DNA of 64,000 nt from assembly GCF_900156315.1 (NCBI RefSeq), contig NZ_FTNI01000009.1:62001-126000 (forward strand). The letters are read 5' to 3'. Both the position numbers and the translations under genes were made by a program. The stretch is from Microbispora rosea (GTDB lineage: Bacteria > Actinomycetota > Actinomycetes > Streptosporangiales > Streptosporangiaceae). The notes beneath the pieces are model-generated. The model did no database searches and was not told the origin of the DNA. It was given only the letters and a program-made list of their open reading frames with translations. The number at the start of each line of letters is the position of its first letter. Positions within the stretch are counted from its first letter, which is position 1. This document shows positions 49,098 through 57,835 of the stretch, one piece after another.

Positions 49098-50098
49098 CGT
49101 CGATCTTCCCTTCGGCGTGCCCGTCCGCGCACCAGGCGTGCGGCGACGGCCAGGCCCACCGACGCGTACGACACCGCGTGCGCCAGCCGTACGGACCTGG
49201 GGATGTCCGAGACGGACGGGCGGGGACCGTCGCCCAGCTCCGGACGGTGCTCCACCCTGCCGCCGTAGTCGTTGGCCCCGCCGAGACGCACGCCGAGGGC
49301 GCCGGCGAAGGCCGCCTCGCAGCGCCCGGAGTTGGGGCTGGGATGGCGGTGCCCGTCCCTGATCGACACGGCGGCCGCGCGGCGGGGAGAGCCGCCCACC
49401 AGACCGGCGAGACCCGTGGTGAGCAGGGCCGTCAGCCGGGCCGGCACGTAGTTGGCCACGTCGTCCAGCCGGGCCGAGGCCCAGCCGAACCTCGCGTAGC
49501 GCGGCGACCGGTGGCCCACCATCGCGTCGAGCGTGTTCACCGCGCGGTAGCCGAGCAGGCCGGGCACGCCGAAGAGCGCCCCCCACACGAGCGGGGCGAC
49601 GACGGCGTCCGAGGTGTTCTCCGCGATCGACTCGACCGTGCCCCGCGCGAGCTCCGCGGCGTCGAGCCCGGACGGATCGCGTCCGCACAGATGGGGAAGG
49701 CGTGCGCGGGCGGCGGCCAGGTCGCCCTCCCGCAACGAGCGGGCCATCAGCGTGCCCTCCCTGCCCAGCGTCGTGCCGCCGAGCACCGCCCACGTGGCGG
49801 CGGCGGTGACCGCGGCGCGTGCGATCGGGCTCGACCGGGTCACCCGCTCGGCGAGCAGTCCCGCGGCCGTCGCCGCGCCGACGCAGACGGTGGTGTAGGC
49901 CAGGCCCGCTAACCGCGAGTCGCGATATATGCGCTTTTCGAGGGCGGCGGCCCGGCTGCCGAACACCGCGACGGGATGACCGCGCCGGGGATCTCCCACC
50001 GCGGCGTCGATCGCGGCCCCGGCGAGCAGTCCCGCCGCCGTGGCACCGTCCATGATCCGGGTCACGCAGGCATTCTGCCGTACGTGCCCGTTTGTCAT
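49094..50098 (-). CDS. cobD: Cobalamin biosynthesis protein CobD/CbiB
   Basis: 334 aa with several membrane helices. Adenosylcobinamide-phosphate synthase that attaches aminopropanol. Seen: AIDAAVGDPRRGHPVAVFGS, ARGTVESIAENTSDAVVAPL, WGALFGVPGLLGYRAVNTLD, RYARFGWASARLDDVANYVP, and PNSGRCEAAFAGALGVRLGG. ATG 50096-50098 overlaps the upstream kinase stop by 4 bases (ATGA), favouring it over in-frame GTG 50065 and ATG 50053. It is separated by some 37 kb from cobT and the chelatase. Confidence 0.92.
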   Translation of the reverse strand: MTNGHVRQNACVTRIMDGATAAGLLAGAAIDAAVGDPRRGHPVAVFGSRAAALEKRIYRDSRLAGLAYTTVCVGAATAAGLLAERVTRSSPIARAAVTAAATWAVLGGTTLGREGTLMARSLREGDLAAARARLPHLCGRDPSGLDAAELARGTVESIAENTSDAVVAPLVWGALFGVPGLLGYRAVNTLDAMVGHRSPRYARFGWASARLDDVANYVPARLTALLTTGLAGLVGGSPRRAAAVSIRDGHRHPSPNSGRCEAAFAGALGVRLGGANDYGGRVEHRPELGDGPRPSVSDIPRSVRLAHAVSYASVGLAVAARLVRGRARRREDRR

Positions 50099-50910
50099 GA
50101 GAGGGGCTCGTCGCCGAGGAGGCGGCGCTGGATCGCGTCCTCGTTGGCGTCGAGCCAGGCCGCGGCACGCCTGATCCGCCCGCCCGCGCCGCCGTCCCAC
50201 ATGCGCGCCCAGCCGCCGCCGAGCGTCCTGGCCCGGTCCCGCATGAGCGCGTAGGAGCGGCCGAACCGCATCCTGGCCGTCTCCACCAGCATGAGCCGGT
50301 CCCGCGGCGGCAGGCCGTACGCGTCGCAGAACGCCCGCACACGGGCCGCCGCGTCCAGGAACCGCTGCACCGGGTCGCGGTCCAGCGGATCGGCCAGCGG
50401 CGCCCAGTGCCGCAGCGTGGTGACCACGTCGAACAGCCGCGTCGTCGGCCTGGCCATGTCGAAGTCGATCAGCGCGTACGGCAGGAGCTCATGCGTCGTC
50501 TTCCGGAAGACGACGTTGGCCGGGGTGACGTCGCAGTGGCCCACGAGCTCGGCGGGGCCCTCCGGCGCCGAGCCGTCCTCCCAGACGGCGCCGGGCGGCG
50601 GGCGGAACGAGGCCGCCGCGTCGTGGAAGCGCCGCAGCAGCCGGGCCAGAGTGATCAGCGCCTCGTCGCTCACCGCGTACGCCGGCAGGGGATGCGCGGG
50701 CACCACACCCTCGACGTACGTGAGGATCGCCCTGCCCCGTTCGTCGGTGCCGAGAACGCGCGGCGCCCGGTCGAACCCGGCGGACTCCAGGTGGCGCAGC
50801 AGCGCGTGGACCGACGGCGACGTGGAACGCATCGGCCGCCGCACCGTCGCCCCCACCCGCACGACCCCCTCGGAGACGTCTCCGATGAGCGGGATCTCGC
50901 GTACGGACAT
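50095..50910 (-). CDS. Phosphotransferase/kinase of the APH family
   Basis: 271 aa. Brenner-type motif LVGHCDVTPANVVFR with the catalytic Asp and YALIDFDMARPTTRLFDV with the metal-binding Asp, as in aminoglycoside/choline kinases. N-terminal lobe is short: MSVREIPLIGDVSEGVVRVG. Substrate unknown (small alcohol, amino sugar or macrolide). Translationally coupled to cobD, which may be chance or a link to aminopropanol/threonine phosphate supply; that is speculation. Confidence 0.85.
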   Translation of the reverse strand: MSVREIPLIGDVSEGVVRVGATVRRPMRSTSPSVHALLRHLESAGFDRAPRVLGTDERGRAILTYVEGVVPAHPLPAYAVSDEALITLARLLRRFHDAAASFRPPPGAVWEDGSAPEGPAELVGHCDVTPANVVFRKTTHELLPYALIDFDMARPTTRLFDVVTTLRHWAPLADPLDRDPVQRFLDAAARVRAFCDAYGLPPRDRLMLVETARMRFGRSYALMRDRARTLGGGWARMWDGGAGGRIRRAAAWLDANEDAIQRRLLGDEPLS

Positions 50911-51271
50911 GGCGCTGGATTTTAGCCCCGCAGGCGATCACATTTCCGCCGGAAAGCACGAAGAACAGGAAAACGTCTCGCCATGCGGACGATCATCCAC
51001 GGGGCGAGAAGGCATGACGGCCACCGGCATCGAAGGGACGGGGTCGCGGCCTTCGAGGATGGCCTGCGCGGGCACGTGGAACCCCTCCTGGCCTTCCTGC
51101 GCCGAATCGGGCCATCCCCCAGAGGGGGCACGGGCGCGTGTCCGAGTGGCATCGACGCAGGCCGGGCGGCCCCGGCGACCAGGCCCACAGGCCCACAGGC
51201 GGCATGCGCCGGCCCATGTCCGGGAAACCGGGTGTGTACCCGGTCCCCGGATCATGCAGAATTAGGCACGA
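50911..51271. other. Spacer before tRNA-Arg, no gene seen
   Basis: 361 bp of high G+C with no coding frame of normal composition and no clear tRNA promoter. It must hold the promoters of the kinase-cobD operon (left) and of the tRNA (right). Confidence 0.5.
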
Positions 51272-51345
51272 GCGCCCTTAGCTCAGCTGGATAGAGCATC
51301 GGACTTCTAATCCGACGGTCGGGGGTTCGAATCCCTCAGGGCGCG
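51272..51345 (+). tRNA. tRNA-Arg (anticodon TCT)
   Basis: 74-nt cloverleaf: acceptor GCGCCCT pairs with AGGGCGC, D-arm GCTC...GAGC, anticodon stem TCGGA/TCCGA with loop CTTCTAA (anticodon TCT), T-arm with GGTTCGAATCC, discriminator G. CCA is not encoded. The 3' half from the anticodon loop on is repeated exactly at 57836, so this tRNA is the attachment site of the element to its right and remains intact after integration. Confidence 0.95.
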
Positions 51346-51349
51346 CTCC
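51303..51349 (+). repeat. attL: 47-bp core overlapping tRNA-Arg
   Basis: From the anticodon loop of the tRNA to four bases past its end; identical over 47 bp to attR at 57836-57882. The repeat restores the tRNA 3' end after insertion. Confidence 0.9.
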
Positions 51350-51547
51350 CCCATCCAGCCCAGATGCCCTCTGAGCTGGCCTTTCACATGATCGGGCCGT
51401 CACGGAGGATGCAGCCGGACGCCACCAGATGCAGCCCCAGGCGGCCACTCCCGGAATATATCCGGAATGATCTTGGCCACGTTTCCGCAGGTCGCCAGGC
51501 GGATTCCGCCGCTCTCCGGAACGATCCCGGGGCCCAGGCACGCCGAA

Positions 51548-51570
51548 GGGCCCGGCGGGGAACCGGGCCC
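51548..51570. terminator. GC-rich hairpin
   Basis: GGGCCCGG (51548-51555) and CCGGGCCC (51563-51570) form a perfect 8-bp stem with a 7-base loop, no U tract. Just before the first cargo gene; could end read-through from the tRNA, or take part in processing. Confidence 0.4.
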
Positions 51571-51586
51571 TGAGTAAGGTGTGATC

Positions 51587-51928
51587 ATGGGCGTCGACGC
51601 CGTGCTGATGCGGGTGGAACAACCAGGGTCCAGCCCCAAGAGCAGGAGGCTTACGCCCGCTGCCACGGCGTTGGATCACAATGATTCGTTCGTTCGCCTC
51701 GTCGATCAGATCCGTGGGCGCAGCATGAATCCGATGCTGGAGAGAATCGACCCGTACGGGAGCGTGATCCTGACATCGGCTGAGATGCCGCAGTTCATCG
51801 AAGAGCTTGCTCGGCTTCGAGCCTTCGCCGTGACAGCCGAAGACGTCCGGGTGATCCGCAAGTTCGAGGACCTTGCCCGACAGTGCGCAGCGAATCCCGC
51901 GCTGGAGCTTCACCTGGATGGCGACTGA
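51587..51928 (+). CDS. Small immunity-like protein of the element
   Basis: 113 aa from ATG 51587 with AAGGTG upstream. MGVDAVLMRVEQPGSSPKSR, NPMLERIDPYGSVILTSAEM, FIEELARLRAFA, then VRVIRKFEDLARQCAANPAL. The DPYGxxxLxxxxMPxFIxELxRL pattern followed by an EDLARxC segment resembles a widespread actinobacterial family of small hypothetical proteins sometimes associated with polymorphic toxin immunity. Function unknown. It is transcribed toward the integrase 3' end (5 bp gap to its stop). Confidence 0.6.
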   Translation: MGVDAVLMRVEQPGSSPKSRRLTPAATALDHNDSFVRLVDQIRGRSMNPMLERIDPYGSVILTSAEMPQFIEELARLRAFAVTAEDVRVIRKFEDLARQCAANPALELHLDGD

Positions 51929-51933
51929 CAGGG

Positions 51934-53315
51934 TCACCCGACGAGCGCGCTCTCTATGCGCCGATTGGCGACGTCGCGTTGGCCGTCGATGCACTTGGCG
52001 TAGACCCTGAGCATCACGTCTATGCCATGGCCGGCCCGCTCTGCGGCTTCCGGCGCATGGACTCCCGCGTTCAGCCACAGCGAGACGGCCGCGTGGCGCA
52101 GGTCGTACGGCCGGGCAGCGAGAGGAGAGGCGACCTGCTCGGCGTGAAGGCGTAGCTCCGTGCCTCCTTCCAGACCTTCGAGTAGGCCGAGCCGGAGATG
52201 AGACCACCCGTCCTCGTACGGAAGAGCCGTCCGTCGTCACCGACGCCGTGCCGCTCGATGTGCTCGCGGAGGATGGCGACCAGTTCGGGCGGGATCGGTA
52301 CCTGCCGCGTGTCCTTCTCGCTGCGGTGCTTGAGCCCGCGATCGTCGTGGGTCTTGCCCGAGTCGGTGAAGCGCTTGTTGCTCTGCGGCTTGGTCTTCTC
52401 CAGGGTGAGCAGGCCCCAGCCGGATTCGGGAAGATGACAGTCCTTCTCACGCAGCCCGGCCGCCTCAGCCGGACGCAGGCCGCCGAAGTACATGCAGGCG
52501 AACATGGCCGCCAACATTGGCCCCCGCGTCCGGCCGCAGTAGGTCACGGCCGTCAACAGCTCGCGCGCCTGGGCGGGATTCACCACCGCGCGCCGATCGA
52601 TCTCATCCGTCGACTTGGGACGGCGTAGCTTCACCCGGTCGAGCGGATTTGCCGAAAGCTCTTCCAGCTCTACGGCGTAGTCCAGGGCGTGATGGAACAC
52701 GGCCCGCTTGCGCCGGTAGGTCGAGGCTGCCGCTGCGGAGCCGTCGAGGAGGAGCGCGAGAGCCTCCAGGGCCGCCCGTGCATGCTTCGCGTCCTCCAAG
52801 GCAGTGAGAGGCAACGAAGCCGCTTCCAGCCAGCGCAGCGCGCCCGCGATCTCAGGCGTAGGAGCCGGACGACGGCCAGCCGGCACGAGCGCGAACTCTC
52901 GGAGAGCGCGCCGTAGGGCCTCGTCATCGGGTCGGCCCGGCCGGTCGCTGGTGAGCACGGGCGTGACGTTGGAGAGCGCGTCTGTCATGCCCTCCCGACT
53001 CTTGGCCGCCGAGTGAGGCCAGCGGGTCTCGACGTAGGCGACGGCGAAGGCGAACCACGTGCGAGCGTTCTTCGCCTTCACCATGGATTCAGGGAGCCCG
53101 GTCTCAAGGTCGAAGGCTTCGCCGCGCTTGGCGGCCTGCCGCAGGTCCGACAGGTAGCTCTCGGCCAGGCCCTTCGTTCGGAACGTCGAGGACTTCTCGC
53201 GGGTGTCCACTGTCCACCGCACGGTGTGCGAGACGACCCGCTTCGGCTTCCCTGGCCCCTGGGAAGTCTTGTTCGCGCGGATCTCCCAGAACTTCACGTT
53301 GTAGGTCGGGTTCAC
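51934..53315 (-). pseudogene. Tyrosine recombinase (integrase), frameshifted before its catalytic C-terminus
   Basis: Starts at GTG 53313-53315 overlapping the excisionase stop (GTGA). N-terminal part: AP2-like arm-binding and SAM-like core-binding domains; catalytic domain with FGGLRPAEAAGLREKDCHL (Arg I) and TRQVPIPPELVAILREHI. In the original frame the protein then goes out of register at about 52158-52162: SYAFTPSRS... In the +1 frame it continues as ELRLHAEQVASPLAARPYDL, RHAAVSLWLNAGVHAPEAAE, RAGHGIDVMLRVYAKCIDGQ, with Arg II/His (LRH), GH and the catalytic Tyr. A single missing base (GCACG-GAG) accounts for it. No slippery heptamer is nearby, so programmed frameshifting is unlikely. Site-specific to tRNA-Arg by position. 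Confidence 0.85.
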
Positions 53316-53500
53316 GCCGCCTCCCGGAGGCTTTCCAACCAGGCGGCGAACTCGCTGCGGTAAATGCGAATCTCGCCGTTGGGGAGCTTGAAGCCCTGGG
53401 GTGCCTTGCCGATCTCGCGCCAGCGGTAGAAGGTGCGGACGGACACGCCGAGTTCGTCGAGGATCTCGGGGACCGTCATCAGCTTGTCGTCCTTTCTCAT
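53312..53500 (-). CDS. Excisionase / MerR-like helix-turn-helix protein
   Basis: 62 aa: DDKLMTVPEILDELGVSVRT, FYRWREIGKAPQGFKLPNGE, IRIYRSEFAAWLESL, the HTH_17 fold of excisionases encoded directly before actinobacterial integrases. Stop overlaps the integrase GTG by GTGA, so translation is coupled. Expected role: directionality factor for excision. The 297 bp upstream (53501-53797) have no gene and must contain its promoter. Confidence 0.88.
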   Translation of the reverse strand: MRKDDKLMTVPEILDELGVSVRTFYRWREIGKAPQGFKLPNGEIRIYRSEFAAWLESLREAA

Positions 53501-53797
53501 GCCGCCCTCCCTTCAGTTGCCGAAAGAACTTGTCCCTCTGCCTCGGCCTGGAGCCGGTCAAGGGCGGCGCTGCGCGCCGCCTCGCGGCCCTACGCCCGCT
53601 CGGCGGCCGGGCATGCGGCCTGGCGGCCGGTCCCGGCCGCCGGCAGCTCGGGCCGCCCGCCTTACTCTCCTCCGCCCACCAATAAGCCCGCTGACATCGG
53701 CAACACACACCGCCAGACCCCCGGTTCCACCCGCTATCGCTGACACGTGCCCCCTGGCTAGGCCAGCGCTACAAGCTGTAGGCGCTATGTTCGGAGG

Positions 53798-54397
53798 GTG
53801 GTCGGTAAAGAGGGTTCCCGGCTGGGTACGGAAGCCGCGCGTCGCCTGGCTCAGCTGGGCTGCTGTGAAATTGAGGAAGGACTTTCCGAGGCGGGGTTTG
53901 CTCGCATCGAGCACGAGTACGGATTCGAGTTCGCCGACGACCACCACGCTTTCCTGGCAGCAGGGTTACCCGTGCGTCAGCCTTGGGAAGAGGGCCAGAC
54001 GTGGGAGAACCCCTGGCCCGACTGGCGCAACGGTGACCCTGAGGCGCTGCGCAAACATGTCGAGTGGCCAGTCAACTATCTCCTGTGGGACGTCGAGCGT
54101 GGCCACTGGCGATCGAGTTGGGGCGAGCGGCCGAACGACCCTCTTGCGGCTGTCGAAATAGCCCGGGTGCGATTGGCGGATGTTCCCAGAATGGTCCCGG
54201 TCTATGCGCATCGGTTCCTGCCGGCCGGACGTGGAACCTTCGGACATCCGGTCCTATCCATGCGGGGCACGGACATCATTTACTACGGGACCAACCTGCT
54301 CGACTACATTAACCAGGAGTTCCAGGACCCGCGCCCCGAACGCACCGAGACATGGCAGCCGCATGCAACGGTCTCGTTTTGGCGGGACTATCTGTAA
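53798..54397 (+). CDS. SUKH/SMI1-KNR4-like protein
   Basis: 199 aa from GTG 53798. Recognisable pattern: EEGLSEAGFARIEHEYGFEF, ADDHHAFLAAGLPV, WPDWRNGDPEALRKHVEWPV, NYLLWDVERGHWRSSWGERP, VPVYAHRFLPAGRGTFGHPV, TDIIYYGTNLLDYINQEF. This is the actinobacterial version of the SMI1/KNR4 (SUKH) fold, commonly an immunity protein of polymorphic toxins; no toxin gene is adjacent. It is divergent from the excisionase-integrase pair and convergent, 266 bp away, to the HEPN gene. G+C is intermediate. Confidence 0.7.
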   Translation: MVGKEGSRLGTEAARRLAQLGCCEIEEGLSEAGFARIEHEYGFEFADDHHAFLAAGLPVRQPWEEGQTWENPWPDWRNGDPEALRKHVEWPVNYLLWDVERGHWRSSWGERPNDPLAAVEIARVRLADVPRMVPVYAHRFLPAGRGTFGHPVLSMRGTDIIYYGTNLLDYINQEFQDPRPERTETWQPHATVSFWRDYL

Positions 54398-54663
54398 GGG
54401 CATCTCAACAGGCGGTGCGCCGAACGGCATGCTCGCGGTCCGCGGTGACGCCGGATCATCTGCTTTCGATACCTGGTGACCACCGTCCTCCTCGCTGCTC
54501 AAGTGTCCCGGCCGTGCCCGCCGAGTCAAGGGCGCCTGCGGCGTCGCTTCGCGATCAGCTTCGCTCACCCTTGACACGGCGGTCCCGTCCCGGGGGTCGG
54601 CAGCTACGAGGAGGACGAGAGAAGAGCAGGGGCCGGGCCGCGCGCATAGCAAGGCGCACGAAA

Positions 54664-55470
54664 TTAAGACATAAGTCGTTGATATGCCGCCTTTGGTGGC
54701 AGTGCCTTCGATGGCACGTCGCGCTTACTTCGGAACAATGAATACAGAGATTGGAATCGCTGTCGATCTGCGGAATAGTCGCGAACAAGTAAACCTTTGT
54801 CGCGCCACTTTTTGAAGGTTGACTGAAAAAGGTGCTGATTCATCTCCTGGACGAGGCTTCGGCATATCATGGCAGCTTCATGAACCCTGGCTAGGTCAAT
54901 GTCCAGAATTAAGCGGCGACCGGCATTGGCGACGCCGAGTGCTGCCGCATTTCCGGTGCCAATGCTCCCATGGGCATGGACCGCAGCATGTCTAAGATGG
55001 CACAACACATCGAACTTCCGAAGAGCAGTATGTAAAGCTCCATTGTTCGGAAGGTCGATATCGGTCAGTTTCTTGACCACCTTTTTGATCTCCGGCCCGC
55101 CCGCCAAACTGGTCCCATCGAATAGTCCGTAAGCGACCTCATTGGCATCGTAATAGTGGACGCTGGCGAAGGGGATGACTTGAGCACCGGCATGGGCTTT
55201 GCACAGTGGGCATATATTAAGAAGACCCACGAGTAACGATCGAAGGTAGGCTTCTGTCGCTCCAACATGACCGAGCAACAGTAGTCGGCCGAGTACCGAA
55301 TGGTCTGCTAGGAGGTTTGGTTTTCCTACTAGCGTGATTGATTCAGCTGCATCATAGTAATCATCAATAGGTGCCTGGCGACTTTCCGTATGCGGCTGAC
55401 AAGCGGAGGCGATGTCTAATAATACGCTTGGACTCGAGTCGCATACGCGAACCTCCGGTGAGTTAGACAC
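54664..55470 (-). CDS. HEPN-domain-like protein (putative RNase effector)
   Basis: 268 aa from GTG 55468-55470. An all-helical protein with LGRLLLLGHVGATEAYLRSL (60-80), a loop NICPLCKAH, and CHLRHAAVHAHGSIG, where R160-x4-H165 is the HEPN active-site motif (Rx4-6H) of metal-independent RNases such as RnlA, LsoA and Cas13. Composition is acid-balanced and A+T-richer than the chromosome. It follows the ATPase gene with an 8-base overlap (stop TAA 55463-55465 within the start region), so both are made together. Proposed role: RNA-cleaving toxin released or activated by the ATPase on infection. HEPN by motif is fairly convincing; defence is inference from context. Other possibility: a scaffold HEPN without activity. 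Confidence 0.62.
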   Translation of the reverse strand: MSNSPEVRVCDSSPSVLLDIASACQPHTESRQAPIDDYYDAAESITLVGKPNLLADHSVLGRLLLLGHVGATEAYLRSLLVGLLNICPLCKAHAGAQVIPFASVHYYDANEVAYGLFDGTSLAGGPEIKKVVKKLTDIDLPNNGALHTALRKFDVLCHLRHAAVHAHGSIGTGNAAALGVANAGRRLILDIDLARVHEAAMICRSLVQEMNQHLFQSTFKKWRDKGLLVRDYSADRQRFQSLYSLFRSKRDVPSKALPPKAAYQRLMS

Positions 55471-57148
55471 TCACGTACTCCTCGGCGGCAGAATATATTT
55501 TTTTAGCCCAGACAGGTCCGATATAGGGTCCTCGCAACAGTTCCTTGAATTCGACGTCAAGCAGAACGTCTTGAATGGAGCTAAGGCTTGTCTTCGCCAG
55601 TGCTTTCTTCTTCTTCTCTGGAATTGGCAGGTCGCTAAGAGGGCGCTGAAGAATCTCATGGTAAATTGACTTATCAGTCAGCGGCTTTCCGCACTTCATG
55701 CAGAATTGGGCATCTTCACTTACGCGGGCCGCACCACAATTGCTGCATGGGGTAAGGTTCAATGTGCATCGCGACCGGTAGTCATCGCCGAGGAAGGTCT
55801 CGGGTTTACCCCGCACTAGGGTAGATGGCGGACGTCTGATCAACGCACTTACGATCTCACGTGTTGATGGGCTTCGCCCTAGGGAGAGCGCATTGGCGTT
55901 GATGATGAACGAAGAATGCATCTCGTAGCGCTCGAACACCCCGGCGCTCCCTCGAGACTGGGAGTCGAGCGTCCGAATTATTCCCGCGTATGCCATGAGG
56001 TCTACAACATGCTGGAACTCTTTCGTAAGTGGGCGCTTTACTCCTATGGTCACTGTCTTCTGGCCCACACCCTTACTTGCATTGAAGCGAGATAGATTCT
56101 TCAGAAACGAATCTTCGAGACGTCGACCTTCCGTGATCAAGTTTGAGTACCTGGGTATTTTTTCCCCAGTGCTTTCGAATACGGTGCGGACGATCGACAC
56201 ATTTCTCTCAATGGCTAGATCTGCACGTCGCCTTGTAGGAGGCTTATGTGCTCCCTCGTCTTCATCGTAGTCGAGCACTTCTTGAATCATCGTAAGGAAG
56301 CTACGCGGCATGCCGAATGAGGCCAGAGCTAGGTAGTGCAGTAGTTCAACGCGGTCGCCGTGGAATTCCTCGTGCATCTCGGACGGAAGTCGCCGACTCA
56401 ACACCGCTTGCATTGTTTCCAAGAAAGCTGGATCGTCCGCCCGGTACCAAGCCTCAAGTACCTCTGCATCGTGGCCGACATGCATGTTTGCGGAGTAGTT
56501 AGTAACTCCTGGATATACGGCCGCCTTCGGAGCGATCGTTCGTGTGCGGAGTTGCCGAAAGATCTCGAAGAACTCACGCTGCTGTTGTGCAGAGAAGGCG
56601 TGCGCTGCATCGTCAAACAGCAATACTGCTCTCTTGCGTCCAGCCGATGCCACATAAGCATTAATGTGTGAAATTAACTGAGTGGGAGACACTCGTTGGA
56701 ATTCGTTGGGAACGATTCCAACTTCGAGGCTTTCTATAAACTCCCGTGACGCCGCTAGGCGGTCGGTTGACTCTCCTGGAGTTGTTCTTCCTGTCGATGC
56801 CTCTGTTTCGTGAAGGCCGAGGATCACCTTTGCAAGAACCCACTGTCTAAAAAGCTCTGTGGCATCAGGGCGAGCCTTAAAGATCGGCTCAAGCGCAAGA
56901 TGTTTAGCGTAGTTGACGTAGACAGGAAAAACGTCACCGCTATCCAGGAGCTGATAGTAAGCGAGAAGCATTAGCGTAGATTTACCGGAACCGCGAGGTC
57001 CAATCAGTAGTTTGGCGCCAGTAGCCTTCAGTTTAGCTACTACTTTGGTTTCGCGCTCTGAGAGGGCGGTCCAGGATTCCAGCTCGCCGCGGGTAAGGTG
57101 CTCAGCCCGCGCCTCAAAGATGCTGCCAGACCGCTCATCCTCTGACAT
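55463..57148 (-). CDS. P-loop ATPase (ORC/Cdc6-like) with zinc ribbon and HhH-like tail
   Basis: 561 aa from ATG 57146-57148, which has GGGAGAC seven bases upstream (in-frame ATG 57214 is a weaker choice). Begins SIFEARAEHLTRGELESWTA, then Walker A IGPRGSGKSTLMLLAYYQ (50-58), Walker B VLLFDDAAHAF (D179-D180) and a sensor-like DAEVLEAWYRADD region; the middle holds a helical region plus a wHTH-like DPKxx part. Residues 468-486 form a Cys4 zinc ribbon (CSNC...CMKC). The tail ELLRGPYIGPVWAKKIYSAA resembles an HhH motif. Family members are called ORC-CDC6-like ATPases, mostly single-copy on islands. Paired with the HEPN gene: ATPase sensor plus RNase effector. No membrane segment. Confidence 0.8.
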   Translation of the reverse strand: MSEDERSGSIFEARAEHLTRGELESWTALSERETKVVAKLKATGAKLLIGPRGSGKSTLMLLAYYQLLDSGDVFPVYVNYAKHLALEPIFKARPDATELFRQWVLAKVILGLHETEASTGRTTPGESTDRLAASREFIESLEVGIVPNEFQRVSPTQLISHINAYVASAGRKRAVLLFDDAAHAFSAQQQREFFEIFRQLRTRTIAPKAAVYPGVTNYSANMHVGHDAEVLEAWYRADDPAFLETMQAVLSRRLPSEMHEEFHGDRVELLHYLALASFGMPRSFLTMIQEVLDYDEDEGAHKPPTRRRADLAIERNVSIVRTVFESTGEKIPRYSNLITEGRRLEDSFLKNLSRFNASKGVGQKTVTIGVKRPLTKEFQHVVDLMAYAGIIRTLDSQSRGSAGVFERYEMHSSFIINANALSLGRSPSTREIVSALIRRPPSTLVRGKPETFLGDDYRSRCTLNLTPCSNCGAARVSEDAQFCMKCGKPLTDKSIYHEILQRPLSDLPIPEKKKKALAKTSLSSIQDVLLDVEFKELLRGPYIGPVWAKKIYSAAEEYVSV

Positions 57149-57835
57149 CTTGTCTCCCTGGTCTAGACGTCTGGCGACGAAAGAAACCTTACCAATGACA
57201 CTGCGTCCTGCCATATGTATGGAGTGAGAGAGTCAGTGACAGCCGTGCGTCTCCCTCCCGCCGCTGGGTCAGGTTGATGGGCTGCGGATGAGCGGTCACG
57301 ACTGTGTAGAGACACCGGCGGGCCTGGCTGGACCAGGTGCACAGCGATGAGCGAGGGCCGGCCAACTGCTGAGTTACCTGGGGGCGAGGGCGAAACGGGA
57401 CAGTGGCTGACATAGACGGTCGTGTACTTCGCGCGACTCCTCGTTGAAGCGCGCTCGCTCGCACGTCTGGTGAGGAGTCGCCGAGGAGCGCCTCTTGCCC
57501 TTGATGGATCCACGGTCGGGTGGCTATCACAGAGATAAGGAAAGATTATGCATACTCTTGCCGCAGCAGGTCGAGGGCATGATCGCCGTGCCATTAAGGG
57601 CGGTCAAGAGGGGGAACTCACGGCCACTCACGGGCTGCCTGTCGCCCAGGTCGCGGCCGTACGCCCTAATGGTCAGCCCGGTCTGCAAGCAGGATGTCAG
57701 CAATCGCACCCCGAGTCGGCCCTTAGACACGTGCGGCAAGATCCGGAACATGCTCGGAATAGCCTTGCTCCAGGCGAGAGAGACTGAGCGATCACCTGCA
57801 GGTCAGCGCATCCTTTGGCCGAGAAACGGCGATCC
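57149..57835. other. Element right end, no gene seen
   Basis: 687 bp between the ATPase gene and attR. No frame has a plausible composition or motif. It should contain the ATPase/HEPN promoter. The sequence becomes G+C-richer after about 57230, suggesting a junction of two donor sequences. Confidence 0.5.

Noticed and set aside
52140..52170. Programmed -1/+1 frameshift in the integrase
   Set aside because: No slippery heptamer, stem-loop or internal Shine-Dalgarno is seen at the break; a simple one-base deletion or sequencing error explains it.
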